From Legionellaceae bacterium (lineage in GTDB: Bacteria; Pseudomonadota; Gammaproteobacteria; Legionellales; Legionellaceae), in contig JASBUC010000022.1 of NCBI GenBank assembly GCA_030148065.1, forward strand, positions 22,552 to 86,551: a DNA stretch of 64,000 nucleotides, written 5' to 3'. The position numbers and the translations under genes are program-made. This document shows, piece after piece, positions 27,062 through 34,637 of the stretch; position 1 is the first letter of the stretch; every line of letters starts with the position of its first letter. The notes under the pieces are model-generated. The model was not told the DNA's origin and searched no databases. It was given only the letters and a program-made list of their open reading frames with translations.

Positions 27062-28138
27062 ATGAAGGATTCATTGCCGATTATTAATTCTAGGAAGCTT
27101 CGGGTGGCCGTGGCTGGTTGCGGGCGTATTTCAAGCTATCATTTTGAAGCGATTTTGTCTTTTTCAGAGGATCTTGAATTAATTGCTGTCTGTGATCAAA
27201 ACGCAGAGCTTTTACACGGCATTAGTGAGCGCTATCAGGTTAAGGGTTATCAAGATCTAGAGACACTGTTAAAAGAGCAAGTCCCCGATCTACTGGTTAT
27301 TTGTACACCCAGTGGTTTACATGCGCCCTTAACAGAGCTTGCAGCACGCTATGCGGTTAATGTAGTGACTGAAAAGCCAATGGCCACAAACTGGCAAGAT
27401 GCGCTTAGCATGGTGCGTTGTTGTGAAAAGGAAAACGTCCGTCTATTTGTCATTAAACAAAATAGAAAGAACCAAACCTTACAACAATTAAAACAGGCAA
27501 TTGATCAAGGTCGTTTTGGCGTGCTTTATCATGCGGCCTGTAATGTGTTTTGGTCTCGTACGCAAGCGTATTATGATCAAGCTGCTTGGCGCGGAACATT
27601 CCAATACGATGGCGGGGCATTTATGAATCAAGCCAGTCATTACGTTGATTTAATGCAGTGGTTGTTAGGACCAGTTGATTCTGTACAAGCAATGTGTGCG
27701 ACACTGGCTCGAAAGATTGAAGCAGAAGACAGTGGTGTTGTGAACCTGCGCTGGAAAAGTGGCATGCTTGGATCATTAAATGTTTGCATGCTTGCCTACC
27801 CAGAAGACTTTGAAGGCTCGATGACCATTTTAGGAGAAAAGGGGACGGTTCGCATTGGTGGAGTTGCTCTTAACGAAATACAGCATTGGCAGTTTGAGAG
27901 TCGTCATGAGATGGATGAAGGCATTGGTGCTGCAAACTATAAAACAGAGTCAGTGTATGGATTTGGACACCCGCTTTGTTATAAAAATATTGTAGAGGTT
28001 ATGCGTGGGAGGGCAGAGGCTGAGACAGACGGCAATGAAGGTCTAAAGTCCTTAGAGTTATTATCCGCTATTTATCAATCAGCAAGTGAGAATCAAACCA
28101 TTTCACTCCCACTAGCAAGAGAGGCTCAAGAGACTTGA
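27062..28138 (+). CDS. wbpB: Gfo/Idh/MocA-type sugar oxidoreductase, WbpB-like
   Basis: NAD-dependent oxidoreductase with N-terminal Rossmann fold (VAVAGCGRISSYHFEAIL, residues 15-32), the EKPMATN catalytic-Lys motif and a C-terminal alpha/beta domain with GGAFMNQASHYVDLMQWLLG holding the conserved His. In Pseudomonas WbpB oxidises C3 of UDP-GlcNAcA before WbpE/WbpD add an amide. WbpE and WbpD are not in the window, so the pathway stops at the keto sugar here or is finished elsewhere. Co-transcribed with wbpA (two-base gap). Confidence 0.85.
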   Translation: MKDSLPIINSRKLRVAVAGCGRISSYHFEAILSFSEDLELIAVCDQNAELLHGISERYQVKGYQDLETLLKEQVPDLLVICTPSGLHAPLTELAARYAVNVVTEKPMATNWQDALSMVRCCEKENVRLFVIKQNRKNQTLQQLKQAIDQGRFGVLYHAACNVFWSRTQAYYDQAAWRGTFQYDGGAFMNQASHYVDLMQWLLGPVDSVQAMCATLARKIEAEDSGVVNLRWKSGMLGSLNVCMLAYPEDFEGSMTILGEKGTVRIGGVALNEIQHWQFESRHEMDEGIGAANYKTESVYGFGHPLCYKNIVEVMRGRAEAETDGNEGLKSLELLSAIYQSASENQTISLPLAREAQET

Positions 28139-28190
28139 GTATTCTGGGTATATTTTTTTATCATTAGAAATATTAAGGGTTTATAGTATT

Positions 28191-29150
28191 ATGAGTTTAA
28201 TTCCAATTAGCACTTGTTTAAGCTTTACACTCTGTTTTGTGCTATGGAAATATCACAAAGCTCTAAACATTATTGATCACCCGAATCATCGCTCCATGCA
28301 CGAAACACCAACTCCGCGCAGTGGTGGTATTGGATTTGTGTTAACGGCCTTGCTGTTGATGGCTTTTTTAATGTCAAAGTCAGCCATTCTTACGGCCATC
28401 ATTAGCACAACCTTGTGCTTGTTTCTCTTATCCCTCTTAGATGACATAAAAACAATTAGTGCAGGCCTTCGTTTATTGCTGCACCTGGCATTCTGTTTTG
28501 GTTTTCTATTTGTTCTTCATTATTTCCAAGTTGTTTTTTGGCCGACGTATAGCCTAATTTTATTGTTTTTTATTGGCGTGTGGTTCATTAACTTATTTAA
28601 TTTTATGGATGGCTTGGATGGCCTTTGTACCTTAGTGAGCCTGTTAGGCTTTGTCTACATGGGCTTATTTGGGCTTATCAATCATCAGTTAATGTTTGCG
28701 TTATGCGCGTTTATCATTAGTGCGTCACTCATTGGTTTTCTACTATTTAATTTTCCGCCTGCTCGATTATTTATGGGCGATTGTGGCTCAACCTCCTTAG
28801 GGTTTTTAAGCTTTGCCTTCATTGTATGGGGAGTCAACATTCAGCTCTTTAGTTTTATTGAAGGTTTTACTTTTTTTGCACCATTTTTGTTCGATGCCAC
28901 CGTGACTCTGGCCAGACGTGTGCTCAATGGGGAAAAATTTTGGCAACCTCATCGAACTCACTATTATCAAAGAGCCAAACAAAGTGGTGTCAGTAATCAA
29001 AAAATCTTATTCTTCTATGGTGCGATGATGAGCTTTTCTGCGATAACGGTCATGCTGTCGTCGTTTTTTGATGTGCAGTCTGTATTGTTGTTGCCTTATT
29101 TGTGGTTTGTTGTTTATGGGATAAATTTCGATAAGTCAGATCTTAGCTAG
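28191..29150 (+). CDS. WecA/WbpL-type polyprenyl-phosphate sugar-1-phosphate transferase
   Basis: Integral membrane protein (319 aa, about ten helices) that loads a sugar-1-phosphate onto undecaprenyl phosphate to start a glycan. Motifs are HRSMHETPTPRSGGIGFV near the start, LLDDIKTISAGLRLLLH, FNFMDGLDGLC (Asp-rich), ARLFMGDCGSTSLGF and a C-terminal HRTHYYQRAKQSG. The family covers WecA, WbpL and similar enzymes; the HRTHYYQR ending resembles the WbpL/WbcO branch. Its presence beside an ABC exporter points to a polyprenyl-linked glycan. Confidence 0.9.
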   Translation: MSLIPISTCLSFTLCFVLWKYHKALNIIDHPNHRSMHETPTPRSGGIGFVLTALLLMAFLMSKSAILTAIISTTLCLFLLSLLDDIKTISAGLRLLLHLAFCFGFLFVLHYFQVVFWPTYSLILLFFIGVWFINLFNFMDGLDGLCTLVSLLGFVYMGLFGLINHQLMFALCAFIISASLIGFLLFNFPPARLFMGDCGSTSLGFLSFAFIVWGVNIQLFSFIEGFTFFAPFLFDATVTLARRVLNGEKFWQPHRTHYYQRAKQSGVSNQKILFFYGAMMSFSAITVMLSSFFDVQSVLLLPYLWFVVYGINFDKSDLS

Positions 29151-29963
29151 ATGAGATTGCAATTAAGAACGCCGTGGCAAGTAAGCAAAGCATCAATTAC
29201 GGCTTTAATGATTCGAAACATTCAAAAACGGTTTATCAAATCGGCAAATACCGATAGATCCATTGCTTTTTTGTGGATTTTTTTAGAGCCAATGATGCAT
29301 GTAGGGGTTTGGATCATCGTTCGAACCCTTTATGGTGTGAAAATCACCATGATGAACACGGCCGTTTTCATTCTTTTGGGCACGGTCCCTTTTCTATTAG
29401 TGGTTAAATGCCTCCCGCTTTTTATCAATGCCATTACCAGTCATCGACAACTACTAAAGTTTAAACAAGTCAAACCCTGTGATTTTGTCCTCTCAACCTT
29501 ACTGTCTGAGGCCTTGGTAATGATCTGCTCGCTACTGATCCTTCTTTTTATCTTTCGCTTTTTAGAGATCCCTTGGCAGTTATATCACCCTGAAAACGTG
29601 TTGTATGGTGCATGGTTTCTTTTTAGCGCTCTATTGGGGATAGGTTTTATTCTGGCCGTGCTTGGGTTTTTCTTTCCGTTTATTAAGAATTTTATGCTGT
29701 TAGTGACCAGGCTTTTGTATTTTACCTCAGGCGTTTTTTTTCCAGCCAGTAGTGTGCCACAACATGTCCGTGATGTTTTGTGTTGGAATCCACTTTTTCA
29801 GGTCATTGAATTAATTCGTGAAGGCTTTATGTTGCGGCCTCCTAGCCTTGAGTTCGTTAACCAATCTTATTTACTTTTCTTTAGCACAATTGCCTTAGCG
29901 TTTGGTCTTGCAACTTATGTGGCATTTTCCGCTAGAATCATGACCGACATTGAAAAAAGTTAG
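29151..29963 (+). CDS. kpsM: ABC-2 capsule exporter permease, KpsM type
   Basis: Six-helix permease of 270 aa that moves the capsule polymer across the inner membrane with KpsT. It shows the ABC-2 form: an amphipathic start (ITALMIRNIQKRFIKSANTDRSIAFLWIFLEP), helices around 60, 110, 145, 175 and 240, and FTSGVFFPASSVPQHVRDVLCWNPLFQVIELIREGF between the last two. That PLFQxIELIREG segment is typical of KpsM/BexB. Starts directly after the stop of the previous gene. Confidence 0.92.
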   Translation: MRLQLRTPWQVSKASITALMIRNIQKRFIKSANTDRSIAFLWIFLEPMMHVGVWIIVRTLYGVKITMMNTAVFILLGTVPFLLVVKCLPLFINAITSHRQLLKFKQVKPCDFVLSTLLSEALVMICSLLILLFIFRFLEIPWQLYHPENVLYGAWFLFSALLGIGFILAVLGFFFPFIKNFMLLVTRLLYFTSGVFFPASSVPQHVRDVLCWNPLFQVIELIREGFMLRPPSLEFVNQSYLLFFSTIALAFGLATYVAFSARIMTDIEKS

Positions 29964-30029
29964 GGTTTGCTTATCAATTACTGGGTTGATACCATGACTT
30001 TCTAAATAGATTATCAGGCAGGGAACGTT

Positions 30030-31241
30030 GTGAGTGGCGCATTAATTGGCCAGAGCGAGGACAAAAATAAAGGCATTCTTTCCTGGATAAAAAAAACACA
30101 AACCCTGGGGGCACTTTGTTCTAAGGCCTTTTGCTATGCCAAGTTAAAGGTTTTTAATAGAATTTTAAAACAGTCCTTTCTTTTTTTTGTGCTGCTTCCC
30201 ATGGCTCTTTATGGAAGCTACATGCTTCTCTGGCAGTCACCACTTTATGAAAGCCAAGCCCGCATCACCATCGAAAACAACGACGTTAATAATACCTTGA
30301 TGCTCAACATTGGCTTTATGGGTCAGAGTGCCTCTGATGAAATGCGCAGTGCTTATCTAACTAAATCCTTCATTGAGTCTTATGACATGCTGCAGCACTT
30401 AAATAAGCGGCTAGGCTATAAAGAATTGGTTTCCTCCAAGAGCATTGATTTTTTTTCTCGCCTATCGAGAGGAAGTTCGCATCAAGAACAACTGGATTAC
30501 TTTAAAAAAATGGTCTCAGTAAGCTTTGATCAGGAAACCAATGAGCTTTTTTTATCAATGAAGGCCTTTAATTTAGATGATCCACCGCGTTTATTAGCAG
30601 AAATAATTGACGCATCAAAGAACTTTGCCAATCACATTTCAAACAGTCTTGCCTTAAAGCGTTATGAATTTAGTAAGAAACAGCTAGAAAATTATAAAGA
30701 AAAGCTTTATTTGTCTGAGGTTGATTTAATCAAGTTTCAAAACGAGCATGGGATTTTTGATCCAAAAGAGACGGCAAAGGAAATCTCCATGGTGATGGCA
30801 AAGCTAAAAGAAAAGTTGGTGAGTAAACAAACAGAGCTTTTAACCTTAAGCGCCTTTATGCAGCCAAAGGCAAGTAAAATTATTAGTTTAAAAGAAGAAA
30901 TATCGGCACTTAAAAAACAGCTAGAGGAACAAACTAGTATTTTAATTGGACAAAATCATAATGAAACACTCAATACACTTTTAGCGGACTATCAATGGAA
31001 AGAGTTAAGCTTAAAATTTGCTTCGGCCGAGTATGAGGCCGCTCAAAAAGCATTTGAGCTGGCAAGCTTAGACGTTTCTAAGCAGCAGAACATTCTAGTT
31101 ATTTTATCCCCACCAACGAAGCCTGATGTGAAGTCTGAACCTCAGATCCTCTTTAATCTCATGGTCGCATTTATGGGGCTAGGCTTACTCTACGTCATAA
31201 TCAAGATGGCGTGGTTAATCATTGAAGAACACACGGATTAA
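30030..31241 (+). CDS. kpsE: Capsule export inner-membrane protein, KpsE/BexC type
   Basis: Polysaccharide co-polymerase that spans inner membrane to periplasm and links the ABC exporter to the outer-membrane channel. It has a membrane segment near residues 50-70 (FFVLLPMALYGSYMLLW), the Wzz-like PLYESQARITIEN after it, a long coiled-coil periplasmic part (about 200-320) and a second helix at the end (LMVAFMGLGLLYVIIKMAWLII). 403 aa is a usual KpsE size. GTG start with AGGGAA in front. Overlaps the OPX gene as TAATG. Confidence 0.92.
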   Translation: MSGALIGQSEDKNKGILSWIKKTQTLGALCSKAFCYAKLKVFNRILKQSFLFFVLLPMALYGSYMLLWQSPLYESQARITIENNDVNNTLMLNIGFMGQSASDEMRSAYLTKSFIESYDMLQHLNKRLGYKELVSSKSIDFFSRLSRGSSHQEQLDYFKKMVSVSFDQETNELFLSMKAFNLDDPPRLLAEIIDASKNFANHISNSLALKRYEFSKKQLENYKEKLYLSEVDLIKFQNEHGIFDPKETAKEISMVMAKLKEKLVSKQTELLTLSAFMQPKASKIISLKEEISALKKQLEEQTSILIGQNHNETLNTLLADYQWKELSLKFASAEYEAAQKAFELASLDVSKQQNILVILSPPTKPDVKSEPQILFNLMVAFMGLGLLYVIIKMAWLIIEEHTD

Positions 31242-33037
31242 TGATGAAACAATTAAAAGCGCTTAGGTTTTTCATGCTCTCAGCTTTGCTCACCCCCTTT
31301 CTTAGCAATGCCATCGATTTAAGCACGCTTGATAGCGAGCAGGCAAAGAGGGCAGCCTCCATTCAAAGACTATCTAGTAATGAGCAAGCAACCATCGCCC
31401 CGAAGGCGCAAACAAGCACGCCTTCCAATAATCATGAATTTCAATCTTTAGCCTTTGGTAACAGCAGGAATTCAAATTCTGATTCAGAGCACCTGGTTCG
31501 TCTTAATTCTGAAAAAGGTTATGGGGGACTTCAGAGTGAGAGCTTGCCTGTCTTTGGTCACTCTTTGTTTGAGCAGCAGTGTGAGACTCTAAAACAAGCG
31601 CATTTTTTTAACCCCGATTACCAATTATCTGTGGGTGATAAAATTTCACTGCAAATCTGGGGCGCGATAGAGTCGAATACGCTTTTAAGCATTGATAACC
31701 AAGGAAATTTATTTTTACCAGAAGTAGGACCTGTTCATTTAGAAGGCGTTAAGAATCGTGATTTGAATCAGATTTTGGCTAGACGATTAAAAGACGTCTT
31801 CAAAAAGGACGTATTTTTATACGCAAACCTACTAACGGCACAACCGGTGCAGGTCTACGTGAGTGGTTTTGTTAAGTCACCTGGTTTGTACGATGGTTTG
31901 TCCTCTGATTCAATTATTTATTATCTATGTCGAGCAGGTGGTATTAGCTTAGAAGAGGGGAGTTTCAGACAAATAGAGATCTTGCGTGATAATAAGCCGA
32001 TTCAACGCGTCGATCTCTATAACTTCCTGCTTAAGGGTAATATTAAACATTTTCAGTTGCATCAAGGTGATACCATTGTGGTTAAAAAAATTGCAAACTT
32101 GTTGAATGTTTCGGGTAATGTCAAAAAGCCTTATCAGTATGAATTTTTACAAGAACCCATTGCCTTGAAAACACTCACTAAAACATTACCCATGAATGCT
32201 TCTACTACCTTTGTACGACTAGAACATCACAGAGGTGAACAGCCAGAAGTACGCTACCTTCCGATAAAAGACTCCCTAAATGAACCTCTTTACTCGGGTG
32301 ATTCAATTAGTTTTGTCTCAGATCAGACCTTGAAGCAAGTTATTGTTTTTGTCGAAGGCGCGGTCTCAGATCAACATCAGTTTGTCATGAAAGAAGGAGA
32401 AAGTTTAAAAGAGTTAGTCTCTCGAATTCATTTTAAACCCAAAGCCAATGTCAACAATCTACAGTTATATCGAGGCTCTGTTGCCAAAGAGCAGGAAGCG
32501 GCCATTCAATCGAGTCTCTCTCGCTTAGAGAGGCAAATTCTAACCAATAGCTCTGTTACGGAAAATGGCGCCAAAATGCAAGTAGTCCAGGCTGAAATGA
32601 TCATGAGATTCATTGATGAGGCTAAGAATGTCAAGCTTAAAGGGCAAGTGGTGCTTGGCTCTAAAGAGACTTGGTCAGATATCTTGCTTGAAAACAATGA
32701 TGTCATACAGGTACCAGAACAGTCTGAAATAGTCACAATTAGTGGTGATGTTCTAAACTCAATGTCCATTGAGCGAAAACCAAACTATGCGGTGAATAAC
32801 TACGTTGGGCTTGCTGGTGGTTTCACCAACACAGCCGACCGCAAAAAAGCGCTGGTTGTTAAGCAAAATGGTCAGGTTGAAATTGTAAATCCGTCAGCCC
32901 ATCAAGCAAAGATTATGGGCGGGGATCAAATTATTATTTTATCTAAACCACAAACAGAGAGTTGGCAAATTACTGAAAGTTTAAGCAAGATTATCTATCA
33001 AATTGCGGTTGCTGCTCGAGTTGCCTTGGTTGTTTAA
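31241..33037 (+). CDS. kpsD: Outer-membrane polysaccharide export protein, KpsD/OPX type
   Basis: Outer-membrane partner of the export complex. Signal peptide MMKQLKALRFFMLSALLTPFLSNA, no lipobox, then the poly-export domain (YQLSVGDKISLQIWGAI ... SIDNQGNLFLPEVGPVHLEG, about 126-170) and several SLBB repeats (VQVYVSGFVKSPGLYDGL; VTISGDVLNSM; NYVGLAGGFT), with a C-terminal hydrophobic helix (IIYQIAVAARVALVV). At 598 aa it resembles KpsD (558 aa) more than Wza (379 aa). First codon is ATG 31241; ATG 31244 is as good. Confidence 0.92.
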   Translation: MMKQLKALRFFMLSALLTPFLSNAIDLSTLDSEQAKRAASIQRLSSNEQATIAPKAQTSTPSNNHEFQSLAFGNSRNSNSDSEHLVRLNSEKGYGGLQSESLPVFGHSLFEQQCETLKQAHFFNPDYQLSVGDKISLQIWGAIESNTLLSIDNQGNLFLPEVGPVHLEGVKNRDLNQILARRLKDVFKKDVFLYANLLTAQPVQVYVSGFVKSPGLYDGLSSDSIIYYLCRAGGISLEEGSFRQIEILRDNKPIQRVDLYNFLLKGNIKHFQLHQGDTIVVKKIANLLNVSGNVKKPYQYEFLQEPIALKTLTKTLPMNASTTFVRLEHHRGEQPEVRYLPIKDSLNEPLYSGDSISFVSDQTLKQVIVFVEGAVSDQHQFVMKEGESLKELVSRIHFKPKANVNNLQLYRGSVAKEQEAAIQSSLSRLERQILTNSSVTENGAKMQVVQAEMIMRFIDEAKNVKLKGQVVLGSKETWSDILLENNDVIQVPEQSEIVTISGDVLNSMSIERKPNYAVNNYVGLAGGFTNTADRKKALVVKQNGQVEIVNPSAHQAKIMGGDQIIILSKPQTESWQITESLSKIIYQIAVAARVALVV

Positions 33038-33195
33038 ATGAAATACCCATGAGACTCCAAAATGCCAATTTTTATGATACTTAATTCCACCCCAACACCT
33101 TATCAAAAATGCGCCAGATCTATGGATATGACTTATTTTAGAAAAGCCGCTGGGATTAAATTAACCACACCTAAAAAAGGACATTTCGAAGTATC

Positions 33196-33864
33196 ATGGG
33201 TATAGAAGCATCTAATCTGACTAAGTATTACAAAGTACAAGGCCATAAAAAAATGGTCTTTCAAGACTTGTCATTACTGATTCCCCCTGGGCGAAAACTG
33301 GCTCTTTTAGGGCCAAATGGGGCGGGTAAGTCCACGTTACTTCGTGTTTTAACCGGCATTGAAAAACCCAATAAGGGTAAAATTATACAAAATAGTACGA
33401 TTTCTTGGCCAGTTGGTTTGTCAACGGGGTTTATTGGCTCATTAACGGCTAAGGAAAACATACAGTTTGTGTGCAGGCTTTATTCATACTCTAAAGACGC
33501 ACGGCGAGAGGTGATTGATTATGTCAAAGCCTTTGCCGATCTTGGAAAATACTTTGACTTACCCATGTCTACCTATAGTTCTGGCATGAGGCAACGGGTA
33601 AGCTTTGCTCTGTCAATGAGTTTTGATTTTGATTATTACGTAGTCGATGAAGCACTTTCTGCAGGCGATGCCTCTTTTAGATCTAAATGTCGAACGGTTT
33701 TTGAAGAGCGCATTGCTACCAAAGGCTTAATCTTAGTCTCTCATCAGATGAATGTGATCCGCGATTATTGCACCGAGGGGTTGTATTTAAATAACGGACA
33801 AGTACAGTATTCAAATGACATTGAAGAACTAATCAAAACTTACCAAGGGCAGTCGACGAGATAG
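33196..33864 (+). CDS. kpsT: ABC capsule exporter ATPase, KpsT type
   Basis: ATPase subunit for the exporter with KpsM. Walker A is LLGPNGAGKSTLLR (residues 37-50), signature YSSGMRQRVSFALSM, Walker B YYVVDEALSAGD, and H-loop SHQMNV. Its 222 aa equal KpsT/BexA rather than longer Wzt-type proteins with a glycan-binding C-terminal domain. The gene is separated from kpsD by 158 bases, whereas kpsM lies three genes upstream. Its last 36 bases overlap a glycosyltransferase gene on the other strand. Confidence 0.94.
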   Translation: MGIEASNLTKYYKVQGHKKMVFQDLSLLIPPGRKLALLGPNGAGKSTLLRVLTGIEKPNKGKIIQNSTISWPVGLSTGFIGSLTAKENIQFVCRLYSYSKDARREVIDYVKAFADLGKYFDLPMSTYSSGMRQRVSFALSMSFDFDYYVVDEALSAGDASFRSKCRTVFEERIATKGLILVSHQMNVIRDYCTEGLYLNNGQVQYSNDIEELIKTYQGQSTR

Positions 33865-34614
33865 CTCAGCGGCCATGATTTTTTGTTTCTTACTTAAGTA
33901 GTGCTTTCTCACCAATTTTGAAAAAAATTGGTATAGACGGTTCTGCCAAGTAAAGAAGTTTTTATTTGACGTATTATTTTTATGTAAGCGATAACTTATT
34001 AGAGCTTGCTCTAAAAACACTCGTTTGCCGCAGGCTTCTGCGATCATCGCAAGCCATCTGTCATGATTATCAAGCGCACTTGGAAAGGGTAGTGCGCGTT
34101 TAATCAATGCTTGATTGGTAATGATGGTATTGCCCATGACCCCATTTTCAGCAGTGATGTTCTTGATGCTTTTTGTGGTTAGATGCGAGTAACCTCTGTA
34201 ATTAATAAAGGAGTTAGCGAGAACGACGTCGAACGGGTCAATCATTTCTAGATCGTGATGGATTAAAAAAGGGCTGCTTAAATCCAACTCTTTTATTGCC
34301 GTAAGCTGTCGTTCAATTTTTATTGGCCACCAAACATCATCTTGATCGCAAAGTGCAACCAGATTTTCAGTCGATAATCGCAATCCTTTCTCGAAATTTT
34401 GGTTGCAACCAAGTCGATCGGTGTTGTGGTGAAGATGAATGTTTGCATGCTTTTTTTGAAACGCACTTAAAATAGTTAAGGTGCCATCGGTTGAGCCATC
34501 GTCATAAATGCTAATTTTATAAGGGGGGATTGTTTGATTTAAGATGGATGTTAATTGCTTTTCTAGATATAGTTCCCCATTGTATGTACATAAGATGACT
34601 TCTAGCTTCGGCAT
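33829..34614 (-). CDS. GT2 glycosyltransferase, rhamnosyltransferase-like
   Basis: GT-A fold transferase of about 261 aa. It begins PKLEVILCTYNGELYLEKQL and has the YDDGSTDGTL nucleotide-binding block and LVALCDQDDVWWPIKIERQL, a motif seen in rhamnosyl- and galactofuranosyl-type GT2 enzymes. A basic C-terminus may sit on the membrane. ATG 34614 is chosen over a TTG at 34638 that begins inside the next gene's start codon. It faces kpsT (36-base overlap) and is divergent from the large transferase. Donor and acceptor unknown. Confidence 0.88.
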   Translation of the reverse strand: MPKLEVILCTYNGELYLEKQLTSILNQTIPPYKISIYDDGSTDGTLTILSAFQKKHANIHLHHNTDRLGCNQNFEKGLRLSTENLVALCDQDDVWWPIKIERQLTAIKELDLSSPFLIHHDLEMIDPFDVVLANSFINYRGYSHLTTKSIKNITAENGVMGNTIITNQALIKRALPFPSALDNHDRWLAMIAEACGKRVFLEQALISYRLHKNNTSNKNFFTWQNRLYQFFSKLVRKHYLSKKQKIMAAELSRRLPLVSFD

Positions 34615-34637
34615 AAGAGTGTTTAAAAGAAGGCCCA

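Noticed and set aside
33062..33205. 47-codon frame between kpsD and kpsT
   Set aside because: It has an ATG and runs into kpsT, but no ribosome site, no recognisable content and a composition like noncoding spacer.
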